From assembly GCF_014652475.1 (NCBI RefSeq), contig NZ_BMYW01000008.1, positions 90,277 through 154,276 on the forward strand: DNA of 64,000 bases. The letters run 5' to 3'. The position numbers and the translations under genes were made by a program. Positions 11,568 to 19,431 of the stretch are shown piece by piece. Positions within the stretch are counted from its first letter, which is position 1, and each line of letters begins with the position of its first letter. This stretch comes from Vogesella alkaliphila. Lineage in GTDB: Bacteria > Pseudomonadota > Gammaproteobacteria > Burkholderiales > Chromobacteriaceae. The notes beneath the pieces were generated by a model. The model did no database searches, was not told where the DNA came from, and saw nothing but the letters and a program-made list of their open reading frames with translations.

Positions 11568-12518
11568 ATGACTCCTCACATCGTGTTTGTCGACCGGGAC
11601 AGCCTGCCTGTCCCGGTGCCGTCTTGTGCCTTCCCGCATCGCTTCACCGCCTATCCGTCCACCAGTCGCGAGCAAGTACTGGCCCACTGTGCCAAGGCCG
11701 ACATCGTGATCAGCAACAAGGTCGCGTTCGACGCGGCCACGTTGGCCGCACTGCCGCGGCTTAAGCTGCTGGCCATCGCCGCCACCGGCTACAACCACAT
11801 CGACCTCGCCGCCTGCCGCGAGCGCGGCATCGCGGTGTGCAACATCCGCCACTACGGCGACGACACCGTGGCCGAGCACGCCTTCATGCTGATGATGGCG
11901 CTGATGCGCAACCTGCCGGCCTACCAGCGCGATGTCGCCGCCGGGGTCTGGCAACAGGCGGCGCAGTTCTGCCACTTCGGCGCGCCGATCCGCGACCTGC
12001 AGGGCGCGACGCTGGGCATCGTCGGCAGCGGCGGCATCGGCCAGGCGATGGCGGCCCGCGCCCGCGCCTTCGGCATGCGCGTGCAGTTTGCCGAGCGCAA
12101 GGGCGCGGTCACGGTGCGCGACGGCTACGTGGCGTTTGACGCGCTGCTGGCTACGTCCGACGTGATCTCGCTGCACTGTCCGCTGAACGACGACACCCGC
12201 AACCTGATCGCGCAGCCGGAGCTGATGGCGATGAAGCCGGGCGCGGTGCTGATCAATACCGCGCGCGGCGGGCTGGTGGACGAGGAGGCGCTGGTGGCGG
12301 CGCTGAAGTTCGGCCAGCTTGGCGGTGCCGGCTTCGACGTGCTGTCGGTGGAGCCGCCGCGCGACGGCAACCCGCTGCTGAAGGCGCGCCTGCCGCACCT
12401 GATCGTGACGCCGCACGTCGGCTGGGCCAGCGGCGAGGCGATGGCCAGGCTGGCGGCGCAGCTGGTCGGCAATATCGAGGCCTGGCAGCGCGGCGAGCGG
12501 CAGAACCGGCTGGACTGA
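11568..12518 (+). CDS. D-2-hydroxyacid dehydrogenase (glycerate dehydrogenase-like)
   Basis: This is an NAD(P)H-dependent reductase of 2-keto acids, probably hydroxypyruvate/glycerate type; substrate assignment is inference. The 316-residue product has the split catalytic domain. The nucleotide-binding loop is GSGGIGQAMA (near residue 150), the catalytic Arg is in NTARGGLVDE, and the Glu/His pair lies toward the C-terminus (E in LSVEPPRDG, H in TPHVGWAS). ATG 11568 was used; an upstream in-frame extension has no family similarity. A GTTGGCCGCA copy at 11741-11750 encodes T-L-A-A. Confidence 0.92.
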   Translation: MTPHIVFVDRDSLPVPVPSCAFPHRFTAYPSTSREQVLAHCAKADIVISNKVAFDAATLAALPRLKLLAIAATGYNHIDLAACRERGIAVCNIRHYGDDTVAEHAFMLMMALMRNLPAYQRDVAAGVWQQAAQFCHFGAPIRDLQGATLGIVGSGGIGQAMAARARAFGMRVQFAERKGAVTVRDGYVAFDALLATSDVISLHCPLNDDTRNLIAQPELMAMKPGAVLINTARGGLVDEEALVAALKFGQLGGAGFDVLSVEPPRDGNPLLKARLPHLIVTPHVGWASGEAMARLAAQLVGNIEAWQRGERQNRLD

Positions 12519-12540
12519 AACCGCGCGCTTGTAATGGACA

Positions 12541-12565
12541 AAGCCCGACGATGTCGGGCTTTTTT
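12541..12565 (+). terminator. Rho-independent terminator after the hydroxyacid dehydrogenase
   Basis: AAGCCCGAC, GAT loop, GTCGGGCTT, then a T6 run. It ends 18 bp before the putative operator of the next operon. Confidence 0.9.
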
Positions 12566-12580
12566 GTTGAACCTTTTATA

Positions 12581-12627
12581 TTTGTACAGGACAAACATTT
12601 GACAAAATGAAGTGGTTGATCGATAAC
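12581..12627 (+). promoter_or_regulatory. Promoter and candidate CarH/LitR operator of the lipid operon
   Basis: A consensus -35 TTGACA (12599-12604) is 17 bp from GATAAC (12622-12627). Immediately upstream is the inverted repeat TTTGT-ACAGG-ACAAA (12581-12595), which contains TGTACA (12583-12588). A similar TGTACA occurs just before the regulator gene at 19425-19430. An 8-bp direct repeat ATCGATAA (12619-12626 and 12633-12640) spans the -10. Placement of an operator against the -35 fits a repressor that blocks RNA polymerase in the dark; binding itself is inferred. Confidence 0.65.
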
Positions 12628-12652
12628 GCAGTATCGATAAAGGACTGACATC

Positions 12653-13963
12653 ATGAAAATAGCGGTGGTGGGGGCCGGGATTGCCGGCCTGTCCGCGGCC
12701 TGGCTCTTGAGCCGGGCCGGACACCAGGTGGTGCTGTACGAGGCCGCGGCCTACGCCGGCGGTCACAGCAACACCGTCGACGTCGAGCTGGACGGCCTCC
12801 GCGCGCCGGTGGACACCGGCTTCCTGGTACACAACGACCGTACCTACCCCAACCTGATCCGCCTGTTTGCGCTGCTGGGGGTGCCGGTGCGCGCCAGCGA
12901 GATGACCTTCTCGGTGGTGCTGGAGCAGGAAAACGTGGAGTGGGCCGGCAGCAGCATCGCCACGCTGTTCGCGCAGAAGCGCAACCTGCTGCGGCCAACC
13001 TTCTGGCGCATGGTCGGCGACATCCTGCGCCTGCACCGGCTGGCGCCGCAGCTGCAGCGGGAAAGCCGCGACAGCGGCGAAACCCTGGGGCAGATCCTCG
13101 ACCGCTACCGCTTCAGCGCGGCGTTGCGCGACTGGTACCTGCTGCCGATGGGGGCGGCGATCTGGTCCAGCTCCACCCGCGACATGGCCGCGTTCCCGGC
13201 CTCGACCTTCTTCGACTTCTGCGCCAACCACGGCTTGATGCAGATACTGGACCGGCCGCAGTGGAAGACGGTGCAGGGCGGCGCGCGCGAGTACGTGCGG
13301 CGCATGGTGGCCGGCATCGGCGAGGTGCGGCTGTCGTCGCCGGTGTACCGGGTGCGTCGCGACGAACGCGGCGTGACGCTGTGCAGCCGCCACGGCGAGG
13401 AGCACTTCGAGCAGCTGGTGCTGGCCTGCCACAGCGACCAGGCGCTGGCGCTGCTCGGCGACGCCAGCGAGGCGCAACGGGCGCTGCTGTCGCCGCTGCG
13501 CTACCAGCCCAACCGCGCGGTGCTGCACACCGACGCCGCCTTCCTGCCGGCGCGGCGCCAGGCGTGGGCGGCGTGGAATTACCGCATGGGCGAGGGCGGG
13601 CAGTCGTCGCAGCCGGTGATGGTCAGCTACCTGCTCAACCAGCTGCAGAAGTTGCCGTTCCGCAGCCCGGTGATCGTGACGCTGAACCCCTACCGCGAGC
13701 CGCAGGGCAAGCTGGCGGAGTTCGACTACGCCCACCCGCTGTTCGACCGTGCCGCCATCGCCGCGCAGCAGTCGCTGGCGACGATACAGGGGCGCCAGCG
13801 CACCTGGTTTGCCGGCGCCTGGGCCGGCTACGGCTTCCACGAGGACGGCCTCAAGGCCGGCATGGCGGTGGCGCAGGCGCTCGGCGCGACTATCCCGTGG
13901 GACATCGGCCAGCCGCTGGCCGCGCCCCCGCTGCTGCCGCAGCCGGCGGTGGTCGCGCCATGA
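12653..13963 (+). CDS. FAD-dependent amine oxidase-like oxidoreductase
   Basis: This is the first gene of a nine-gene operon. The 436-residue flavoprotein opens with a classic dinucleotide-binding motif (VVGAGIAGLSAAWLL) and a GGH/GxxVDTGF segment typical of the flavin-containing amine oxidoreductase family. The C-terminal FAD contact region is WFAGAWAGYGFHEDGLKAG. Substrate is unknown. Homologues regularly sit beside DUF1365 and cyclopropane-fatty-acid-synthase-like genes, so a role in fatty-acyl modification is inferred. It has an AAAGGA ribosome-binding site and overlaps the next gene by 4 nt (ATGA). A repeat copy (reverse) lies at 12990-12999. Confidence 0.85.
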   Translation: MKIAVVGAGIAGLSAAWLLSRAGHQVVLYEAAAYAGGHSNTVDVELDGLRAPVDTGFLVHNDRTYPNLIRLFALLGVPVRASEMTFSVVLEQENVEWAGSSIATLFAQKRNLLRPTFWRMVGDILRLHRLAPQLQRESRDSGETLGQILDRYRFSAALRDWYLLPMGAAIWSSSTRDMAAFPASTFFDFCANHGLMQILDRPQWKTVQGGAREYVRRMVAGIGEVRLSSPVYRVRRDERGVTLCSRHGEEHFEQLVLACHSDQALALLGDASEAQRALLSPLRYQPNRAVLHTDAAFLPARRQAWAAWNYRMGEGGQSSQPVMVSYLLNQLQKLPFRSPVIVTLNPYREPQGKLAEFDYAHPLFDRAAIAAQQSLATIQGRQRTWFAGAWAGYGFHEDGLKAGMAVAQALGATIPWDIGQPLAAPPLLPQPAVVAP

Positions 13964-14727
13964 CCGCGTTCACGATCTACCGCGGCCGCGTCTGGCACGG
14001 CCGCAGCGCGCCGGCCCGCCACCAGTTCAGCTACCGCCACGCCTGGCTGGCGCTGACGCTGCTGCCTGGCCAGGCTGAGCCGGCCAACCTCCGCCTCGCG
14101 CCGGGGGTGAGCTGGCAGCGCCGCCACCACGGCCCGCGCGACGGCACGCCGCTGCTGCCGTGGCTGACGGCAAGGTTGGCCGCAAGCGGCGTGCGCGACA
14201 TCGCGCGCGTCGAGCTGCACACCCTGCCCAGCCTGTTCGGCTACGTGTTCAACCCGGTCAGCTTCTACCTGGTGTTCGATGCCGCCGCCGCACTGCGCGC
14301 GGTGTGGGTCGAGGTCAGCAACACCTTCGGCCAGCATCACGACTACTGCCTGCACCACCCCGACCATCGCGCCATCGGCCGCCGCGACCTGCTGAGCGCC
14401 GGCAAGGCGCTGCAGGTGTCGCCGTTCTTCCGGGTGGAGGGCTGCTACCGCTTCCGCTTCCTGCGCGCGGCGGACGGCCGCTTCGCGGTGCGTATCGAGT
14501 ACCGCCGCGACGACGCGGACAGCGGCTTCGTCGCCAGCCAGCAGGGCACGCCGGTGCCGTACTCGCCGGCGCGGCTGTGGCAGCTGCTGCTGGCCACCGG
14601 CCTGCTGGGCGTGGGCGTCTGGGCGCGCATCCACTGGCAGGCGCTGCGGCTGTGGCGCAAGAAGGTCCCGTTTTTCGGCAAGGATGGCCACGCGGCCACC
14701 TTGCCCCCTCCCGGAGAGTTGTCATGA
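13960..14727 (+). CDS. DUF1365 family protein
   Basis: A 255-residue protein of family DUF1365, function unknown. It has the hallmark opening (IYRGRVWHGRSAPARHQFSYRH), the conserved LFGYVFNPVSFYLVFD segment and VEVSNTFGQHHDY. A hydrophobic stretch near residues 205-225 suggests membrane association. It starts in the ATGA overlap with the flavoprotein gene and ends in another ATGA overlap with the methyltransferase. It is therefore translationally coupled on both sides. A GTTGGCCGCA copy at 14175-14184 encodes R-L-A-A. Its constant association with CFA-synthase-like genes suggests a partner role in lipid modification. Confidence 0.88.
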   Translation: MTAFTIYRGRVWHGRSAPARHQFSYRHAWLALTLLPGQAEPANLRLAPGVSWQRRHHGPRDGTPLLPWLTARLAASGVRDIARVELHTLPSLFGYVFNPVSFYLVFDAAAALRAVWVEVSNTFGQHHDYCLHHPDHRAIGRRDLLSAGKALQVSPFFRVEGCYRFRFLRAADGRFAVRIEYRRDDADSGFVASQQGTPVPYSPARLWQLLLATGLLGVGVWARIHWQALRLWRKKVPFFGKDGHAATLPPPGELS

Positions 14728-15944
14728 ACGCATCCTCGCGTACCCTCGCTTCGCCGCAGGACCTGCGGGCCCCGCTGCTGGTGCGCCCGCTGCTGCTGGC
14801 CCTGTCGCGCCTGCAGTACGGCGAGCTGACGCTGATCACCCCCGACGGCGGCAGCTACCAGTTCCAGGGCCGTCATACTGGCCACCAGGCACAGCTGCAG
14901 GTCCATGACTGGCGCGCGCTGCGCCGCATCGTGCTGGCCGGCGACATCGGTCTTGCCGAAGCCTGGCGCGACGGCTGGCTGGCGTCGCCGGACTGGACGG
15001 CACTGCTGCAGCTGGCGCTGGCCAACGAGTCCGCTTTCGAGCAGGCAATCCACGGTAGCTGGCTTGGTACCCTCGGTTACTGGCTGAAACACCTGACGCG
15101 CGCCAATACCCGTGGTGGCAGCCGCCGCAACATTCACGCCCACTACGATATCGGCAACGACTTTTACCGGCTGTGGCTGGATCCGGGCATGACCTATTCC
15201 GCTGCCATCTTCAGCGGCGAGGCCGGGCAAACCTTGGCCGCGGCGCAGGAGGCCAAGTACGAACGCATTCTTGCGCGTCTCGATGCGCAGCCGGGGCAGC
15301 GCATCCTGGAGATCGGCTGCGGCTGGGGCGGCTTTGCCGAGTACGCGATCCGCAGCCGCGGCGTACACGTCACCGGCGTGACCCTGTCGCCATCGCAGCT
15401 GGCGTGGGCGCAGCAAAGGTTGGCCGCAGCCGGACTGGAGGCGCAGGCCGACCTGCGGCTACAGGACTACCGCGATATCGACGGCCAGTTCGACCACCTC
15501 GTGTCGATCGAGATGCTGGAGGCGGTCGGCGAGCGCTGGTGGCCCCGCTACTTCCGCACCCTGCATGACCGTCTCAAGCCCGGCGGGCGGGCGATGGTGC
15601 AGGTGATCACCATCGGCGACGACTACTTCGCGCGCTACCGGCGCGGCACCGACTTCATCCAGCAGTTCATTTTCCCTGGCGGCATGCTGCCGTCGCCGGC
15701 GGCGCTGGATCGTGAAATTGCCGATGCCGGCTTGCAGCTGGCCGAGCGCTATACCTTTGGCCGCGACTACGCCGAGACCCTGCGGCGCTGGTTGCATGAT
15801 TTCAATACCGCGCTACCGCAAGTGTATGGCCAGGGCTTCGATCAGGCGTTCGTGCGCCTGTGGCAGTTCTACCTGCACTACTGCATCGCCGGCTTCGAGG
15901 CGGGACGCACCGATGTTTGCCAACTGGAAATCCGTCGCCGCTAG
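14724..15944 (+). CDS. Cyclopropane-fatty-acyl-phospholipid synthase-like methyltransferase
   Basis: This 406-residue SAM-dependent methyltransferase of the CFA synthase family modifies unsaturated acyl chains of membrane phospholipids. It has an N-terminal lipid-binding region, the family signature HYDIGNDFYRLWLDPGMTYS and the SAM loop LEIGCGWGGFAEYA near residue 195. ATG 14724 overlaps the DUF1365 stop. Members in operons with a flavoprotein and DUF1365 may act in furan or other branched fatty-acid formation rather than plain cyclopropanation, so a cfa symbol is withheld. A repeat copy at 15419-15428 encodes R-L-A-A. Confidence 0.9.
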   Translation: MNASSRTLASPQDLRAPLLVRPLLLALSRLQYGELTLITPDGGSYQFQGRHTGHQAQLQVHDWRALRRIVLAGDIGLAEAWRDGWLASPDWTALLQLALANESAFEQAIHGSWLGTLGYWLKHLTRANTRGGSRRNIHAHYDIGNDFYRLWLDPGMTYSAAIFSGEAGQTLAAAQEAKYERILARLDAQPGQRILEIGCGWGGFAEYAIRSRGVHVTGVTLSPSQLAWAQQRLAAAGLEAQADLRLQDYRDIDGQFDHLVSIEMLEAVGERWWPRYFRTLHDRLKPGGRAMVQVITIGDDYFARYRRGTDFIQQFIFPGGMLPSPAALDREIADAGLQLAERYTFGRDYAETLRRWLHDFNTALPQVYGQGFDQAFVRLWQFYLHYCIAGFEAGRTDVCQLEIRRR

Positions 15945-16431
15945 CGTGGCGCTGCTTGTGGCTCAGATGGGAAATGCCATGGCCCTGCCTGCTGAACTGA
16001 ACGGTTTGCAACTGCGTGGCCAGGGCACGCTGCGCTGGTTCGGCTTCCGCCTGTACGACTCCGCGCTGTACACGCCGGCGGCGCAAGCGTTCCAGTGGAC
16101 ACAACCGTTTGCGCTGGAGATCCGCTACGCACGCAGCATTCCCGGTGCCAGGCTGGTGGCTACCAGCCTCGAGGAAATGCAGCGTTACGGCATGCCGGAG
16201 CGGGTGCGCGCGACGTGGAGCGAGCACATGCGGCGTGCCTTTCCCGACGTAGCCGAGGGTGACGTACTGATCGGCGCCATGGACGGCAGCGTGGTGCGCT
16301 TCTGGTTCAATGGACGCCTGACCCACCGTATCGACGACCCGCTGTTCGGGCAGCTGTTTTTCCGCATCTGGCTGGACCTGGCGTCACGGGCGCCGGCGGT
16401 GCGTGAACAGCTGCTGGGTGGCCGCGGATGA
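15913..16431 (+). CDS. Chalcone isomerase-like periplasmic protein
   Basis: A 172-residue protein whose N-terminus (to about residue 24, ending GNAMA) looks like a signal peptide. The rest matches the bacterial chalcone isomerase-like family: LRGQGTLRWFGFRLYDSALYTP, then a long helix region and FWFNGRLTHRIDDPLFGQLFFRIWLD. Bacterial members are not true chalcone isomerases and may bind fatty acids; function here is unknown. The start at 15913 lies inside the 3' end of the methyltransferase gene (32-nt overlap), and its stop overlaps the MFS start. Confidence 0.8.
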   Translation: MFANWKSVAASVALLVAQMGNAMALPAELNGLQLRGQGTLRWFGFRLYDSALYTPAAQAFQWTQPFALEIRYARSIPGARLVATSLEEMQRYGMPERVRATWSEHMRRAFPDVAEGDVLIGAMDGSVVRFWFNGRLTHRIDDPLFGQLFFRIWLDLASRAPAVREQLLGGRG

Positions 16432-17669
16432 ACGCGCCCGGCACGTGGCAGCTGGCGCTGAGTGGCCTCGGCGGCCTGCCGCTGGCGATGGTGGCGCTAC
16501 CGCTGTACGTGCACACCCCGGCGCTGTATGCCGCCGATTTCGGTGTGGCGCTGGCCAGCCTCGGCTGGGTGCTGCTGCTGGCGCGGCTGGTCGATACCGC
16601 GATCGACCCGCTGCTCGGGGTGTGGCAGGACCGCCTGTCGCCGCCGCGGGCGCGTGCGCTGTTGCTGCTGGCCGCCGTTGGCGGGCTGGCCGGTTTCGGC
16701 TGGCTGGTGATGCCGCAGCGCGACTGGCCGTTGCTGCCGCAACTGGCGGCCGCCTTGCTGCTGGTGTATCTGGCGCACGGCTGGCTGAACATCGCGCTGT
16801 TGCGCTACGGCGCGGCACTGTGGCCCAGTGTGCACGGCCGCTCGCGGGTGGCGGCGTGGCGCGAGGGCTGGGCGCTGCTCGGCGTGCTGCTGGCAGCGGC
16901 ACTGCCGGCAACGTTGGCCGCCCGCCACGGCCAGCAGTACGCCATGCAGGTGCTGGCGGCGCTGCTGTTGCTGTGCAGTTGCGTGTGTCTGTGGCTGCTG
17001 CGTCACGCGCCGGCGGCGTTGCCGTTGGCTGCCGGCCGCACCGCGCCACACTGGCACCAGCTGTGGCAGGACAGCGCCTTCCGTCGCGTGCTGCTGGTGC
17101 TGCTGCTCAATGCCATCGCGATGGCGATCCCGGCGACGCTGCTCAATTTCTACATCGCCGATCTGTTGCGCACACCGGCACTGGCCGGCCTGTTCCTGCT
17201 GCTGTATTTCCTCGCCGCGGTGCTGTCGTTGCCGCTGTGGGTGCGCCTTGCCGACCGCATCGGCCGCGTCGCCGCCTGGCGTGGCGGCATGCTGCTGGCA
17301 CTACTGGTGTTCCTGCCGGTGCCAGTACTGGGCGAGGGGCAGGGTGGCCTGTTTGCCGCGGTGTGCCTGCTCAGCGGTGCGGCGCTGGGGGCCGATCTCG
17401 CTTTCGGCAGCGCACTGGTGGCCGACGTGCTCGGCGAGCGCGTCGCCGCGCAAGGTGGTACCGCCTTTGGCGCGGTGTCGATGATGAACAAGCTGGCGCT
17501 GGCCGTTGCCGCTGGCTTCGCGCTGCCGCTGGCGGCACAGCTGGGCTATCAGCCCGGCGGCGATGCCTCGGCGCTGCCATGGTTGTATGCCGGCCTGCCG
17601 GTGCTATTCAAGCTGGCGGCCTGCCTGGCCCTGCCGTCGGCACCACTTCTGATGGGAGTAAAGGCATGA
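16428..17669 (+). CDS. MFS transporter, GPH (sugar/cation symporter-like) type
   Basis: A 413-residue membrane protein with about 12 predicted helices in two halves. It resembles glycoside-pentoside-hexuronide-type MFS carriers found in the same operon context in other proteobacteria. The conserved intracellular segment LARLVDTAIDPLLGVWQDR is present, with a second-half counterpart LWVRLADRIGRVAAWRGG. Substrate is unknown; lipid or lipid-precursor movement is a guess from context. Starts and ends in ATGA overlaps with its neighbours. A near-copy of the repeat (GTTGGCCGCC) lies at 16912-16921. Confidence 0.85.
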   Translation: MNAPGTWQLALSGLGGLPLAMVALPLYVHTPALYAADFGVALASLGWVLLLARLVDTAIDPLLGVWQDRLSPPRARALLLLAAVGGLAGFGWLVMPQRDWPLLPQLAAALLLVYLAHGWLNIALLRYGAALWPSVHGRSRVAAWREGWALLGVLLAAALPATLAARHGQQYAMQVLAALLLLCSCVCLWLLRHAPAALPLAAGRTAPHWHQLWQDSAFRRVLLVLLLNAIAMAIPATLLNFYIADLLRTPALAGLFLLLYFLAAVLSLPLWVRLADRIGRVAAWRGGMLLALLVFLPVPVLGEGQGGLFAAVCLLSGAALGADLAFGSALVADVLGERVAAQGGTAFGAVSMMNKLALAVAAGFALPLAAQLGYQPGGDASALPWLYAGLPVLFKLAACLALPSAPLLMGVKA

Positions 17670-18208
17670 CCCGAATCCTCAACGCCGCCGTGCTGGCCAT
17701 GCTGTGCGGCCTGCTGCTGGCGTGTTCCAGCACCGGCATCGACGACTACCGCGGCACGCGGCCAGGCTTTGACCTGAAAACGTATTTCAACGGCCCGCTG
17801 ACGGCGCAGGGCATGTTCCAGGACCGCAGCGGCAAGGTGCTGCGCCGCTTCACCGTGCAGATGAACGGCAGCTGGCAGGGCGAGCGCGGCGTGCTGGACG
17901 AGCACTTCACTTACGACGACGGCGAAAAACAGCGCCGGGTATGGACGCTGCAAAAGCTGCCCGATGGCCGCTACCGCGGCACCGCCAGCGACGTGGTGGG
18001 GCAGGCCAGCGGCCGCACCGAAGGTTTTGCGCTGTTCTGGGACTACACGCTGCGCCTGCCGGTGGACGGCAAGGTGTACGAGGTGCGTTTCGACGACTGG
18101 ATGTACCAGCTGGACGAGCACACGGTGCTGAACCGCTCGGTGATGAGCAAGTGGGGCGTGCGCCTGGGTGAGGTGACGCTGGTGTTCCGCAAGGGGGCGC
18201 AGCCGTGA
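17666..18208 (+). CDS. DUF3833 family lipoprotein
   Basis: A 180-residue protein with a clear lipoprotein signal: basic start, hydrophobic stretch and lipobox LLAC with Cys about residue 21. The mature part matches DUF3833 (FDLKTYFNGPLTAQGMFQDRSG and WDYTLRLPVDGKVYEVRFDDW). Function is unknown. The predicted location is the outer or inner membrane, facing the periplasm. Together with the chalcone-isomerase-like protein it gives the operon two exported components. Overlaps both neighbours by 4 nt (ATGA in, GTGA out). Confidence 0.87.
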   Translation: MTRILNAAVLAMLCGLLLACSSTGIDDYRGTRPGFDLKTYFNGPLTAQGMFQDRSGKVLRRFTVQMNGSWQGERGVLDEHFTYDDGEKQRRVWTLQKLPDGRYRGTASDVVGQASGRTEGFALFWDYTLRLPVDGKVYEVRFDDWMYQLDEHTVLNRSVMSKWGVRLGEVTLVFRKGAQP

Positions 18209-18978
18209 GCCTGAACCCCCGCTTGCAGGACTGGCACAACCGCCGCGTGTGGCTGGTCGGCGCCGGCCACGGCATCGGCGCGGCGCTGGCGCGCGAGCTG
18301 CACCGCCTCGGCGCCTGGGTGGCGCTGTCCGGCCGCCACGAGGCGGCGCTGCGCGAGGTCGCCAGCGGCCACGAGCGCATGTGGTTGCTGCCGCTGGACG
18401 TGACCCGCCCCGAGGACTGGCAGCGCAGCCGCGACCAGTTGCTGCAGCAGTGGCAGGGCATCGACCTGGTGGTGATGCTGGCCGGCGACTATACCCCGCT
18501 GCGCGCCTGGCAGCTGACGCCGGAGCTGGCGCGGCGCATGGTCGACGTCAACCTGCTGGGGGTGATGTACGGCAGCGCGGCGCTGGTGCCGCAGCTGCTG
18601 GCGCAGTCCGGCGGCGCCATCGCGCTGGTGGCCAGCGTCGCCGGCTGGGGCGGCATGCCCAACGGCCTGGTGTACGGCGCCACCAAGGCGGCGGTGAACT
18701 ACTTCGCGCAGACGCTGTACCTCGACCTGCACCGCCACGGCATCGGCGTGCACGTGATCAATCCCGGTTTTGTCGCCACCCGCCTCACCGCACAGAACGC
18801 GTTTGCGATGCCGGCACTGCTGACGCCGGAGCAGGCGGCGCAGCAGATCGTGCGCGGCTTCGCCCGCGGCGAGTTCGACATCCATTTCCCGAAGCGCTTC
18901 TCGTGGCCGCTGAAGTTGGCCGCACTGTTGCCCTACCGCCTGTACTTCTGGCTCGCCCACAGGGTTACCGGACTATGA
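18205..18978 (+). CDS. Short-chain dehydrogenase/reductase
   Basis: A 257-residue classical SDR oxidoreductase. The cofactor motif GAGHGIG is near residue 18. The catalytic triad can be placed at S144, Y157 and K161 (YGATK). The NPGFVATRLT segment after the catalytic lysine is typical. A GTG start overlaps the DUF3833 stop. The substrate is not known; it could reduce or oxidise a modified acyl chain made by this operon. A repeat copy at 18915-18924 encodes K-L-A-A. Confidence 0.9.
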   Translation: MSLNPRLQDWHNRRVWLVGAGHGIGAALARELHRLGAWVALSGRHEAALREVASGHERMWLLPLDVTRPEDWQRSRDQLLQQWQGIDLVVMLAGDYTPLRAWQLTPELARRMVDVNLLGVMYGSAALVPQLLAQSGGAIALVASVAGWGGMPNGLVYGATKAAVNYFAQTLYLDLHRHGIGVHVINPGFVATRLTAQNAFAMPALLTPEQAAQQIVRGFARGEFDIHFPKRFSWPLKLAALLPYRLYFWLAHRVTGL

Positions 18979-19388
18979 ATCCCCAACTTGCCCGCCATCT
19001 GGACTGGTTTGCCTCGCTGTCGCCGCAGACGCTGGATGACATCGACGCCGTCTACGCCGAGTCCGCCACGTTCCGCGACCCGTTCCAGCAGGTGCACGGC
19101 CGCGACGCGATCAAGGCCTTGTACGCGAACATGTTCCGGCGGCTGCAGGCGCCGCGCTTCGTGATCGGCGAGGTGGTGGCGCAGGACGACAAGGCCTTCG
19201 TCAGCTGGGATTTCCGCTTCGAGCTGGGTGGCCGGGCGCAGCAGATCCACGGCGGCACGCTGCTGACCCTCGCCGCCGACGGCCGCATCGCCGCGCACCG
19301 CGACTACTGGGATGCGGCGGAAGGGGTGTACGAAAAACTGCCGCTCGTCGGTGCCTTGCTGCGTGTGATCAAACGGCGCATGGCATAA
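18975..19388 (+). CDS. NTF2-like (SnoaL-type) protein
   Basis: A 137-residue protein with the NTF2-like cone fold signature: DIDAVYAESATFRDPFQQVHG, a central FVSWDFRFELGG strand and the ending HRDYWDAAEGVYEKLP. Family members serve as small-molecule isomerases or binding proteins. Here it overlaps the SDR stop (ATGA) and precedes the CarH-like regulator by 43 bp. Exact role unknown. Confidence 0.85.
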   Translation: MNPQLARHLDWFASLSPQTLDDIDAVYAESATFRDPFQQVHGRDAIKALYANMFRRLQAPRFVIGEVVAQDDKAFVSWDFRFELGGRAQQIHGGTLLTLAADGRIAAHRDYWDAAEGVYEKLPLVGALLRVIKRRMA

Positions 19389-19431
19389 TGCCGGCCTTGT
19401 CGATGTGTTGTCGGAACGCCAGCGTGTACAA

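Noticed and set aside
14079..14092. CCGGCCAACCTCC and similar one-off matches (also near 19843, 26811, 37901, 47666, 59464)
   Set aside because: They differ from the 10-mer at one or more positions; not counted as exact copies because GC-rich coding sequence can give these by chance.
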